From assembly GCA_005503055.1 (NCBI GenBank), contig SCOX01000006.1, positions 62,001-126,000 on the forward strand: 64,000 bases of DNA, written 5' to 3'. This stretch comes from Lysobacteraceae bacterium P. GTDB taxonomy: Bacteria; Pseudomonadota; Gammaproteobacteria; Xanthomonadales; Xanthomonadaceae. Positions 33,777 through 41,067 of this stretch are shown piece after piece; position 1 is the first letter of the stretch; each line of letters opens with the position of its first letter. Position numbers and translations under genes: made by a program. Below the pieces are notes generated by a model. The model saw nothing but the letters and a program-made list of their open reading frames with translations, did not search any database and was not told the origin of the DNA.

Positions 33777-34526
33777 TCAGGTCAGCGACATGCCGCCGTC
33801 GACATTGAGTTCGATGCCGTTGACGAAACGGCTGTCGTCGCTGGCCAGATACAGCGCTGCCTGCGCCAATTCATCCGGTTCGCCCAGGCGACCGGCGGGG
33901 ATCATGTCCGCCATGGTCTTGAGGAAGGCGGGCCGGTCGGCCTCCGGGATGCCGAGCTTGGACAGGATCGAGGTGTCCACCGGCCCCGGGCTCAGCACGT
34001 TGACGCGCACGCGGCGCTCGCGAAGTTCAAGCGCCCAGTTGCGCGCGAACGCACCGATGGCGGCCTTCGTGCCGGCGTAAACGGCATGTCCTTCGAGCAC
34101 TTTCGTCGCCGCCAGGGAGCTGGTCAGGATGATGCTGCCACCATCGCGCATGACCGGCACGATCGACTGCACACCGAAGAACACGCCGCGCGTGTTGACG
34201 TTGAACTGGGCGTCGTACTCGGCGGCCGTCACGCCGGCAGAGTGCGCGATCGTGATGACGCCGGCGTTGGCCATGTACACATCCAGCGTGCCGAATCGCT
34301 CATACACCGTCCGCGCGACGAAGGCATGATGTTCGATGTCGGCGACATCGCCCTGGATGCCGATGGCGCCCTGGGCGATCTGGGAAACGGCGTCGTCCAG
34401 GACATCCTGTCGTCGCCCGGTCACGATCACCTGGGCTCCCTCCGTCGCGAACAGCCGCGCCGCCGCCAATCCGATGCCACTGTTGCCGCCGGTAACGAGC
34501 GCGACCTTGCCTTGAAGTCGTTTCAT
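33777..34526 (-). CDS. SDR family oxidoreductase
   Basis: A 249-residue short-chain dehydrogenase with cofactor motif TGGNSGIG (residues 11-18), NAG near residue 87, catalytic Ser in ILTSSLAA, and YAGTKAA giving Tyr and Lys of the active site. The ATG at 34526 is chosen because upstream frame extension lacks a ribosome site. It is divergent from the LysR gene at 34627, which probably controls it. Substrate unknown. Confidence 0.88.
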   Translation of the reverse strand: MKRLQGKVALVTGGNSGIGLAAARLFATEGAQVIVTGRRQDVLDDAVSQIAQGAIGIQGDVADIEHHAFVARTVYERFGTLDVYMANAGVITIAHSAGVTAAEYDAQFNVNTRGVFFGVQSIVPVMRDGGSIILTSSLAATKVLEGHAVYAGTKAAIGAFARNWALELRERRVRVNVLSPGPVDTSILSKLGIPEADRPAFLKTMADMIPAGRLGEPDELAQAALYLASDDSRFVNGIELNVDGGMSLT

Positions 34527-34626
34527 TGAACACCTGAAGTGGTATGTCTGGTGCACCCTTTATGTGGTGCGAACGCGCGCCAAACAGTCCCGCGACAGGC
34601 ACTTCACTTGTGCCACGGAGTCCAAG

Positions 34627-35523
34627 ATGCCCAGCCTGTTGAACCAGTCCGCAAACCTGATCGCTTTCGTGCGTGCGGTCGAGGCCGGGTCCTTCAGCGC
34701 AGCCGCGCGCAACGCGGGCACGACGCCCTCGGCCATCTCCAAGGGCATCGGCCGGCTCGAAGCCGAACTCGGCGCGAAACTGTTTCGCCGCTCCACCCGT
34801 ACGCTCAGCCTGACCCAGGACGGACAGGCGTTCTTCGAGCGCGTTGCTCCGCTGTTGCGCGAGATCGACGAATCGGCCGATGCGATCCGGCCCTCCAGCG
34901 CGGCGCAGGGGCGCCTGCGCGTCAGCATGCCCAGCGACCTCGGCCGCCTGCTGATGAAACCGCTCACGACCGTGTTCCTGGCTCGGCACGAGGCGCTCGA
35001 ACTGGACCTGACGCTGCTCGACCGGCATGTCGACGTCATCGGCGAGGGATACGACGTGGTGTACCGGGTCGGCGCGATCGCCGACAGCGATCTGAAGGCG
35101 CGCACGCTCGCGCAGCTCGACATGGCCCTCGTGGCTTCACCGGCCTTGCTGGCGCAGCACGGCGAACCTTCGTCGATCGAGGAACTGCGCGATCTGCCGT
35201 TCGTGCGTTACCTGCTGCGGGGGCGGTCGTTGCCCCTGACCTTCCGCGATGGCTCCATCGTCGTTCCGCACGGGCGCATCGGAGTGGACAGCGGCTTCGG
35301 TCTGCGCGCGGTCGCACTCAACGGTATGGGAGTGGCCTACCTGATGAAGTGCACGGTGCAGGATGACCTGGATCGCGGCGAACTGGTCCAACTGATGAAG
35401 CAGCACCCGCTGCCGCCGCTTTCCCTGCATGCACTGCATGCTTTTGGCCGGCTCGCTCCGGCACGGGTTGGGCTGTTGTCGGATTTCATCGCCAGGCAAA
35501 TGCAGCTGTTGGCAGGGGCCTGA
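34627..35523 (+). CDS. LysR-family transcriptional regulator
   Basis: A 298-residue regulator. Residues 5-64 form the HTH (LIAFVRAVEAGSFSAAARNA through FRRSTRTLSLT), and the rest is the periplasmic-binding-protein-like effector domain. The ATG at 34627 puts the HTH in the normal place; a GTG at 34564 is also in frame. The 100-base gap to the divergent SDR gene should hold its binding sites. Confidence 0.9.
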   Translation: MPSLLNQSANLIAFVRAVEAGSFSAAARNAGTTPSAISKGIGRLEAELGAKLFRRSTRTLSLTQDGQAFFERVAPLLREIDESADAIRPSSAAQGRLRVSMPSDLGRLLMKPLTTVFLARHEALELDLTLLDRHVDVIGEGYDVVYRVGAIADSDLKARTLAQLDMALVASPALLAQHGEPSSIEELRDLPFVRYLLRGRSLPLTFRDGSIVVPHGRIGVDSGFGLRAVALNGMGVAYLMKCTVQDDLDRGELVQLMKQHPLPPLSLHALHAFGRLAPARVGLLSDFIARQMQLLAGA

Positions 35524-35584
35524 TCTGGTAAAGCGCGACGAAAGACTTCGACACAGACGTCCGCTACGCGCCCCGATGCAACAA

Positions 35585-35625
35585 GCGGGGGCGCAGACGC
35601 GATGCGCAGCGCCTCTCGCCCCCGC
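35585..35625. terminator. Inverted repeat between LysR gene and HTH gene
   Basis: Nine-base perfect arms (GCGGGGGCG and its complement, 35585-35593 and 35617-35625) with a 23-base loop lie between the convergent LysR and HTH genes. No T-tract, so a transcript-end role is only likely. Confidence 0.4.
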
Positions 35626-35629
35626 GATA

Positions 35630-36055
35630 TCACTCCTGGCCGAGGCGCGCCCTGGCTTCCTTCTTGCCCAGCGCTCTGAGGCTGATCAGCTTGGGCAATT
35701 GCGATTTGCGCGGCACGGACTTTCCCTGTTCCCAGTGGTAGATCGACTGGCCACTCACGCCGGCGAGCTTCCCAAAGTCGGCCGCCGACAGGCCCAGCTT
35801 CGCGCGCAATGTACGAAGTCCCGCGGCCGTCACGCGCATTCGATTGGACTCGGCCGCCGCCGCCACAGGCGGCTGGGGAAGGGCCTTGGAGGTCTTCTTC
35901 AGTCCGCGCTCCAGATCGGCGACGCGGCGCTTCAACTCCGCGATTTCGCGGCGATATGCGGTGCTGGCCTTTCTCAATGCCTCGACTTCGGTGCGCACTT
36001 CCTTTCGCGCCAAGCGAGAAATCTCTGCCTTGAGTACGGTTCCGATATTCGCCAT
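35630..36055 (-). CDS. XRE-type HTH protein with N-terminal coiled coil
   Basis: This 141-residue DNA-binding protein has a basic coiled coil over residues 5-55 (EVRTEVEALRKASTAYRREI then ELKRRVADLERGL), a Pro/Ala linker, and an XRE-like HTH at about residues 76-125 (LRTLRAKLGLSAADFGKLAG then SGQSIYHWEQGKSVPR). The coiled coil suggests dimers. It has no toxin or phage neighbour, so it is not evidently part of a toxin-antitoxin pair. Confidence 0.78.
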   Translation of the reverse strand: MANIGTVLKAEISRLARKEVRTEVEALRKASTAYRREIAELKRRVADLERGLKKTSKALPQPPVAAAAESNRMRVTAAGLRTLRAKLGLSAADFGKLAGVSGQSIYHWEQGKSVPRKSQLPKLISLRALGKKEARARLGQE

Positions 36056-36228
36056 GTTCGATCGTCATCTGATTTGAAAGAGGGCCCACGCTAACATTTT
36101 GTGCGCCTTCGACTCAAAGTGCCCATGGCCGCGGCTTCACGCCAGACCGGGGGTTCGTCCGTGAAGATTCGAGCGTTCGCGAGCGAAGATGCAGACGTTC
36201 ATCGCTCAGGACCCTCGGGTCCCACCAC

Positions 36229-37917
36229 TCAGGACATCGCCAGGACGATGACGGTGCCCCAGGTGGTGAGGAAGACATGCGCCACCGCGACGGAGCCCGT
36301 GTAACCGATCACCGCGATGGGGCTTCCCGATTTTTCCTGCAGGGCGGCGAGTGCGGCGGTAAAGGTCTGCGCGCCGGAGATCGCGCCCAGTAGCAACAGC
36401 GGGTCTATCCTGAGCACGCGGCGGCCGAACCACAGGCCCAGCAGGAGCGGGCTGATCGTCACCACGATGCCGCCGAGGAACAGGCCGACGCCGGACTCCT
36501 GAAGCGCGACCAGGAAGTGCGGGCCGGCGCCAAGGCCCACCATCGCCACGAACGCGGCCAGGCCGAACGACTGCATCAGTTTCACCGCGCTGTCGGGAAC
36601 GCGTCCGAACAGCGGCCGCCGTGCGCGCACGTGCCCGACGACCAGTCCGGCAATCAGGGCGCCCACGCTGGTGCCGATGCTCACGCGGATGCCACCCACG
36701 GGCACGGCAATCACCGCGCCGAGCACGGCGCCAAGGAAGATCGCGAAGCCGACGACGACGAAATCCGTCGAATCGGTGGCGCGGATGATCTCGCCCAGCT
36801 GGGCGGCGGCACGTTGCACCGCGGGTTCGTGGCCAACGAGCAGCAGTACGTCGCCGCGTTCGATCGTGGTGCGCGTGCCGATCGGAATCTGCTGCCCATT
36901 GCGCACGATCCGGCGCAGGAACACGGCGCGTACGTCATCGCATTCTCCGATTTCCGCCAGCGTGCGCCCCACCCAGCGGGACTTGCTGACGAAGACCTCG
37001 TGCGATGCGATCGGAATGTCGAGCAGCTCCGCGTCGTCCACCTCGTCGGCGCGTTCGCCGACCAGGCTCACGAGCACTTCGCGTCGCCCGCCTACGGCAA
37101 CGACGTCGCCGGTCTGGATCACGGTTGAAACGTCGATGTCCAGCAGCACGCCCTCGCGGCGAATGCGATGGATGAACAGTCGTGCGTCCCGTTCGCCGCG
37201 TTCCGCTGCGGCGACATCGAGCCCCGCGATCCGCGCGCCGTGCGGTACGCGATACGCGCGCGTCTCGAACGGTTGCCATGCCGATGCGACGCCGGAGGCG
37301 ATGCGCGTGATGCCGTAGCGCGCCTCCAGCACCAACGCGTGGGCCACCAGATCGACGCGCATGAGCGCCGGGCCGACGACGGTGCACATGAGGATCACGC
37401 CGAGCGCGCCCGATACGTAGCACAGTGCATCGGCGACACCGACGTGCGCGAGGTAACGCTCCCGCGTGGCTGCATCGATGGGCAGCGACGCGATCGCTTC
37501 GCTGGCGGTGCCCATCGCCGGCGATTCGGTGAGGGCGCCGGACAGCATGCCGGCCGCGAGACCCGGATCGAGCCGCAGGTACTTCGCCACGGCCCAGGCG
37601 ACCAGCAGACCGATGATCGGCATGAACATGCCCAGCACCGCGAATCGCCAACCATCGCCCTTCATCGCCGTCAGGAAGCGCGGTCCGACTTCATAGCCGA
37701 TGCCGAAAAGGAACAGGAGGAACACGAGCGACTTGGCCGTCGCCGACACCGGAACTTCGAACAACCACCCCAGCAGCATTCCGGCCAACAGCGAGCCGGT
37801 CACGCCGCCGAGCGTGAAGCCGCGTACGCGAAGGCCGCCGATCCAGTAGCCGATGCCAAGGGCCAGGTACACCGCCAGCTCCGGGTACCGCTCGAGCATC
37901 GAGGAGAACCACGCCAT
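36229..37917 (-). CDS. AspT/YidE-family exchanger, second copy
   Basis: A 562-residue inner-membrane transporter of the aspartate-alanine exchanger type. It has five or six hydrophobic segments in each half (residues 1-185 and 385-560) and two cytoplasmic TrkA-C/RCK_C domains between them (about residues 205-285 and 295-370). The pattern GIGYEVGPRF and LGAISGAQTFTAAL in the two halves is the duplicated Asp-Al_Ex repeat. It ends the decarboxylase operon, 24 bases after the porin. Exchange of an amino acid for its decarboxylation product is inference. Confidence 0.82.
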   Translation of the reverse strand: MAWFSSMLERYPELAVYLALGIGYWIGGLRVRGFTLGGVTGSLLAGMLLGWLFEVPVSATAKSLVFLLFLFGIGYEVGPRFLTAMKGDGWRFAVLGMFMPIIGLLVAWAVAKYLRLDPGLAAGMLSGALTESPAMGTASEAIASLPIDAATRERYLAHVGVADALCYVSGALGVILMCTVVGPALMRVDLVAHALVLEARYGITRIASGVASAWQPFETRAYRVPHGARIAGLDVAAAERGERDARLFIHRIRREGVLLDIDVSTVIQTGDVVAVGGRREVLVSLVGERADEVDDAELLDIPIASHEVFVSKSRWVGRTLAEIGECDDVRAVFLRRIVRNGQQIPIGTRTTIERGDVLLLVGHEPAVQRAAAQLGEIIRATDSTDFVVVGFAIFLGAVLGAVIAVPVGGIRVSIGTSVGALIAGLVVGHVRARRPLFGRVPDSAVKLMQSFGLAAFVAMVGLGAGPHFLVALQESGVGLFLGGIVVTISPLLLGLWFGRRVLRIDPLLLLGAISGAQTFTAALAALQEKSGSPIAVIGYTGSVAVAHVFLTTWGTVIVLAMS

Positions 37918-37941
37918 GCGGACTCCGGCAGCCGTCGCGGC

Positions 37942-39321
37942 TCAGAACTTCGGCGGGTCGTAGAAGACCATCAGGCGCACGTCGTTCAACTCGGTTTCGA
38001 CCAGCCCTTCCTGGCGCACGTGCGCATAGCGCAGGCGCATCAGCAGGCCCTTGAGGAAGCCGTCGGCGATGGCCCACTGGAAGTTGAAGTCGTACTCGTC
38101 CTTGGCGTACTCCGTGGGCGATTGCGGGTCCGATCCGTCCACGTACAACGCGTAGACGCTCGCGCCCTTGATCGACTGGAAGGTGTAGCCGGCGCGGAGC
38201 AGCCAGGCGTCCTCGCCGTCGCGATTGAAGTCCTCGACCTGCACGCTGGTGTAGCCCGGGTAGCCGCTCCACGGGTTCTGCATGTTGGTGTCGCCGCCCG
38301 CGCGTGTGTAGGCGGTGGTGAACAGCGCGCCACCCCACGACAGTTCCGCCTTGGCGCCCCACTGGTCGGAGGAGAAATCCGTCCCGCGCAGCAAGTCGTC
38401 GCCCGCGCTCGACTGGTCGGAGTACTGCAGCGCGAACTGCAGCTTCAGCTTCTCGGCGAGCGGGATTCCGTATCGCGCCTCGGTGTAGAAGATCTGGATG
38501 ATGTCGTCGCTGTAGTAGCCGATGGCGCCGAGCGAAAAATCGCCGGCCTTGAAATTCGCGCCCAATGCATACACGCCGCGTTCGATGCCGTCGGGAGCGC
38601 CGGCGTCGGTGGCCATCGAGACGAACTCGTCCGAGTTGCGCTCCTTGATCTCGTCGAAATAGCCGCCGCCCACGCGCCACTCCGGCCGACCTTCGTCGCC
38701 ACCGTACAGGCCCTGCAGCGTGATGGCCTGGAACGTATTGGGCGTCATGCGCGCGTCGTTGCGGTTCAGGTACGGCGTGTCGATGCCGCGCCGTCCCAGG
38801 CTCAGGCGCGTGTCTTCGTTGATGAGGAACTCGCCGTAGACTTCGCCGAGCACCGTATAACCTTCCTGGCCCGGTTTCAGCAGCAACGTTCCATCCTTGT
38901 CCTCGGGTCCGTAGAGTTTCTGCGAGGTGTAGCCCGTCGCGCCGAACGCGAAGCGCTCGCGGAAGTAGCCGGTCTTGAACCCGACCGAACCGCCCAGCGC
39001 CCAGGCTTCGCTCTCGCTGTCGTCGTACTTCTCGCGGCCGAGGTAAAACGTGCGCGCCTGCAGGTCCCACTTGGTGTCCTGGAACGCCTTGCGCCGGGTT
39101 TCACGCACCCATTGCGCGCGGTCGCGCGGCGCGAACGCCTCATCGATCGGCGTCTGGCCCTGTTCGGTGGAGGAGGGCTCCTGCTCGATGTATACGTCAT
39201 CGGGTGCGTCGGCGGCGGGTGCCGTCGTCTGCGCGGCAGCCGCAAGCGGCAGCGCTGCGATCATCAACAGCGTTGCCGTGGCACGCGTTCCGCGCCGGGA
39301 GTTCGTGGCCTTCGCGTCCAT
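37942..39321 (-). CDS. OprD-type outer membrane porin
   Basis: A 459-residue outer-membrane protein with a signal peptide ending near AAAAQ (residue 31) and about 18 amphipathic strands. OprD-family marks are TFYLGREKYDDSESEAWALG near the start of the barrel, and RGIDTPYLNRNDARMTPNTF, which parallels the conserved loop of OprD porins; the barrel ends with VFYDPPKF. OprD porins take up basic amino acids, peptides and related small molecules. Its place between two exchangers suggests supply of substrate to, or release of product from, that system. Confidence 0.8.
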   Translation of the reverse strand: MDAKATNSRRGTRATATLLMIAALPLAAAAQTTAPAADAPDDVYIEQEPSSTEQGQTPIDEAFAPRDRAQWVRETRRKAFQDTKWDLQARTFYLGREKYDDSESEAWALGGSVGFKTGYFRERFAFGATGYTSQKLYGPEDKDGTLLLKPGQEGYTVLGEVYGEFLINEDTRLSLGRRGIDTPYLNRNDARMTPNTFQAITLQGLYGGDEGRPEWRVGGGYFDEIKERNSDEFVSMATDAGAPDGIERGVYALGANFKAGDFSLGAIGYYSDDIIQIFYTEARYGIPLAEKLKLQFALQYSDQSSAGDDLLRGTDFSSDQWGAKAELSWGGALFTTAYTRAGGDTNMQNPWSGYPGYTSVQVEDFNRDGEDAWLLRAGYTFQSIKGASVYALYVDGSDPQSPTEYAKDEYDFNFQWAIADGFLKGLLMRLRYAHVRQEGLVETELNDVRLMVFYDPPKF

Positions 39322-39338
39322 GTCGCCTCCACTGGCCG

Positions 39339-41039
39339 CTACTGGGAGAGCACCATCGCGAAATAGCCGAACACGGTGTAGAGCACGCCCGATATCGCGT
39401 AACCGACCGGGAATCCGACCCACGGCACGGTGCTGTCGATTTCCTTGGCGGCTTCGCGCGCCGGACCGGAATGCGAGCGCGATCCCGCGACGCCGCCCAT
39501 CAGCACGGCCGGGTTGATCTTGAAGACGTGATAGCCGATCGCCCAGGTGATGAAGGGGGGAATCGTGCTGGCGACGAAGCCGGCCAGGAAGATCTTGACC
39601 GCGATCGAACCGGTGAGCTGCTCCAGCAGCGTGGCGCCGGCGTTGATGCCGACGATGGCGATGAACGTCACCAGGCCCAGGTCTTCGAGGATGTTGCGCG
39701 CAGCGTTCGGCGTGCTGCCGAAGTAGCGCAGGCGCGACACGATCGACGAGACGAGAATGCCCGACAGCAGCAGCCCGCCGGCATTGCCCAGTCCGACCGA
39801 GAAGTCGCCCACCGGCACGTTGATCTTGCCGATCAGCAGGCCCAGCACCATGCCCAGCGAAAGCGTGAGCAGGTCGGTGGACGTGCTCGGGCGAGCCACC
39901 TTGCCCAGCAATCCCGCGGCCTTGTCCACAGCGCTCTTGAGGCCGGTCACGAACACCACGTCGAGGCGCTTGAGCTCCGTATCGGCGCCAACCGGCTGCG
40001 GTTCGCCGGCGCGTTCCAGGCGTGTCACCTGGAGCTGGCCCGCGAAGTCTTCTGCCGCAAGCGTCTTGAGCGGCTTGCCGACGAACGCCTTGTCGACGAC
40101 CAGGATCTCGGCCTGGTCCAGCGGCACGTTGAGTGCCTTGGGATCGTCGACTTCGGCGCCGATCAAACCAAGGTTGGCGGTGAGGTCCGCAAGCATGCCG
40201 CCGAGCGCCAGCACATCGCCCTGCTGCAGGACGAGTTCCGGCGCGGCACCCAGGGTTTCTTCGCCGCGCCTTACGTTGACGATGCGGTACTGCGGGTACG
40301 TCTTGCGCAGCTGCGCGATGGACTGACCCGCCGTCTGCGCGTTATCGAGCCGATAGGCGCGCAGGCCGCCGCCGCGATAACCGGTAAGCGCCGCGTCGTC
40401 GACATTGCGCACGCCGTGTGCCTGCTCGTATTCGCGCGCTGCCTTCCTCGCATCCACGCCCCACCAGCGCGGCAGGTACTTGCAGATCAGGATGATGCCG
40501 ACCGTGCCCCAGATGTAGGTCACGCCGTAGCCGAGCGCGATCATGCCCGACACCTGGTCCGCGGTGGATCCGGCCGGAAGCTTGTACGCGCCCTGTTCCA
40601 CGGCCATCTCGGCGGTACCGATGGCGGCCGACATCGTCTGCGAACCGGCGAGCACGCCGCCCGCCGCACCGGCGGGAAGCGCCAACCACTTCGACATGAG
40701 CACAACCAGTGCCAGGCCGAGGAAGGAGCAGATCACCGCCAGGATGGTGAAGGTGATGCCGTCCTTCTTGAGGCTGTTGAAGAACGCCGGCCCGACGCGC
40801 AGACCCACGCCGTACATGAAGAGGTAGTAGAAGAGCGACTTGGCGAAGTTGTCGAGTTGCAGCTTGACGCCGTAGGTCGATGCCCATGTCGCGAGCGCCG
40901 CACCGACGACCACGGCGGCCGCGACCATGCCAAGTCCGTAGCCCTTGACGGAGAACTTGCCTACGAAGACCGCCATTCCCACGGTGAAGAACAGCAGGAT
41001 GTACGGGTTGTCGGCCAGGAACTGGAAGAACGCTTGCAT
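39339..41039 (-). CDS. AspT-family amino acid antiporter
   Basis: A 566-residue inner-membrane antiporter. Hydrophobic helices fill residues 5-185 and 395-565, with two RCK_C domains between (about residues 215-300 and 305-385). Repeated motifs are YGVGLRVGPAFFNSL and, in the second half, VGINAGATLLEQL, with GSQTMSAAIGTAE and GGVAGSRSHSGPAREA. AspT exchanges aspartate for alanine and builds proton motive force with aspartate decarboxylase; here it lies 28 bases after an Orn/Lys/Arg-type decarboxylase, so the counter-substrates may differ. Confidence 0.86.
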   Translation of the reverse strand: MQAFFQFLADNPYILLFFTVGMAVFVGKFSVKGYGLGMVAAAVVVGAALATWASTYGVKLQLDNFAKSLFYYLFMYGVGLRVGPAFFNSLKKDGITFTILAVICSFLGLALVVLMSKWLALPAGAAGGVLAGSQTMSAAIGTAEMAVEQGAYKLPAGSTADQVSGMIALGYGVTYIWGTVGIILICKYLPRWWGVDARKAAREYEQAHGVRNVDDAALTGYRGGGLRAYRLDNAQTAGQSIAQLRKTYPQYRIVNVRRGEETLGAAPELVLQQGDVLALGGMLADLTANLGLIGAEVDDPKALNVPLDQAEILVVDKAFVGKPLKTLAAEDFAGQLQVTRLERAGEPQPVGADTELKRLDVVFVTGLKSAVDKAAGLLGKVARPSTSTDLLTLSLGMVLGLLIGKINVPVGDFSVGLGNAGGLLLSGILVSSIVSRLRYFGSTPNAARNILEDLGLVTFIAIVGINAGATLLEQLTGSIAVKIFLAGFVASTIPPFITWAIGYHVFKINPAVLMGGVAGSRSHSGPAREAAKEIDSTVPWVGFPVGYAISGVLYTVFGYFAMVLSQ

Positions 41040-41067
41040 GACGGCTGCCTCCGACTTCCTGTGAAGG

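Noticed and set aside
35630-36055. HTH gene as antitoxin of a toxin-antitoxin pair
   Set aside because: Neither neighbour looks like a toxin; the gene has a coiled coil and stands alone.
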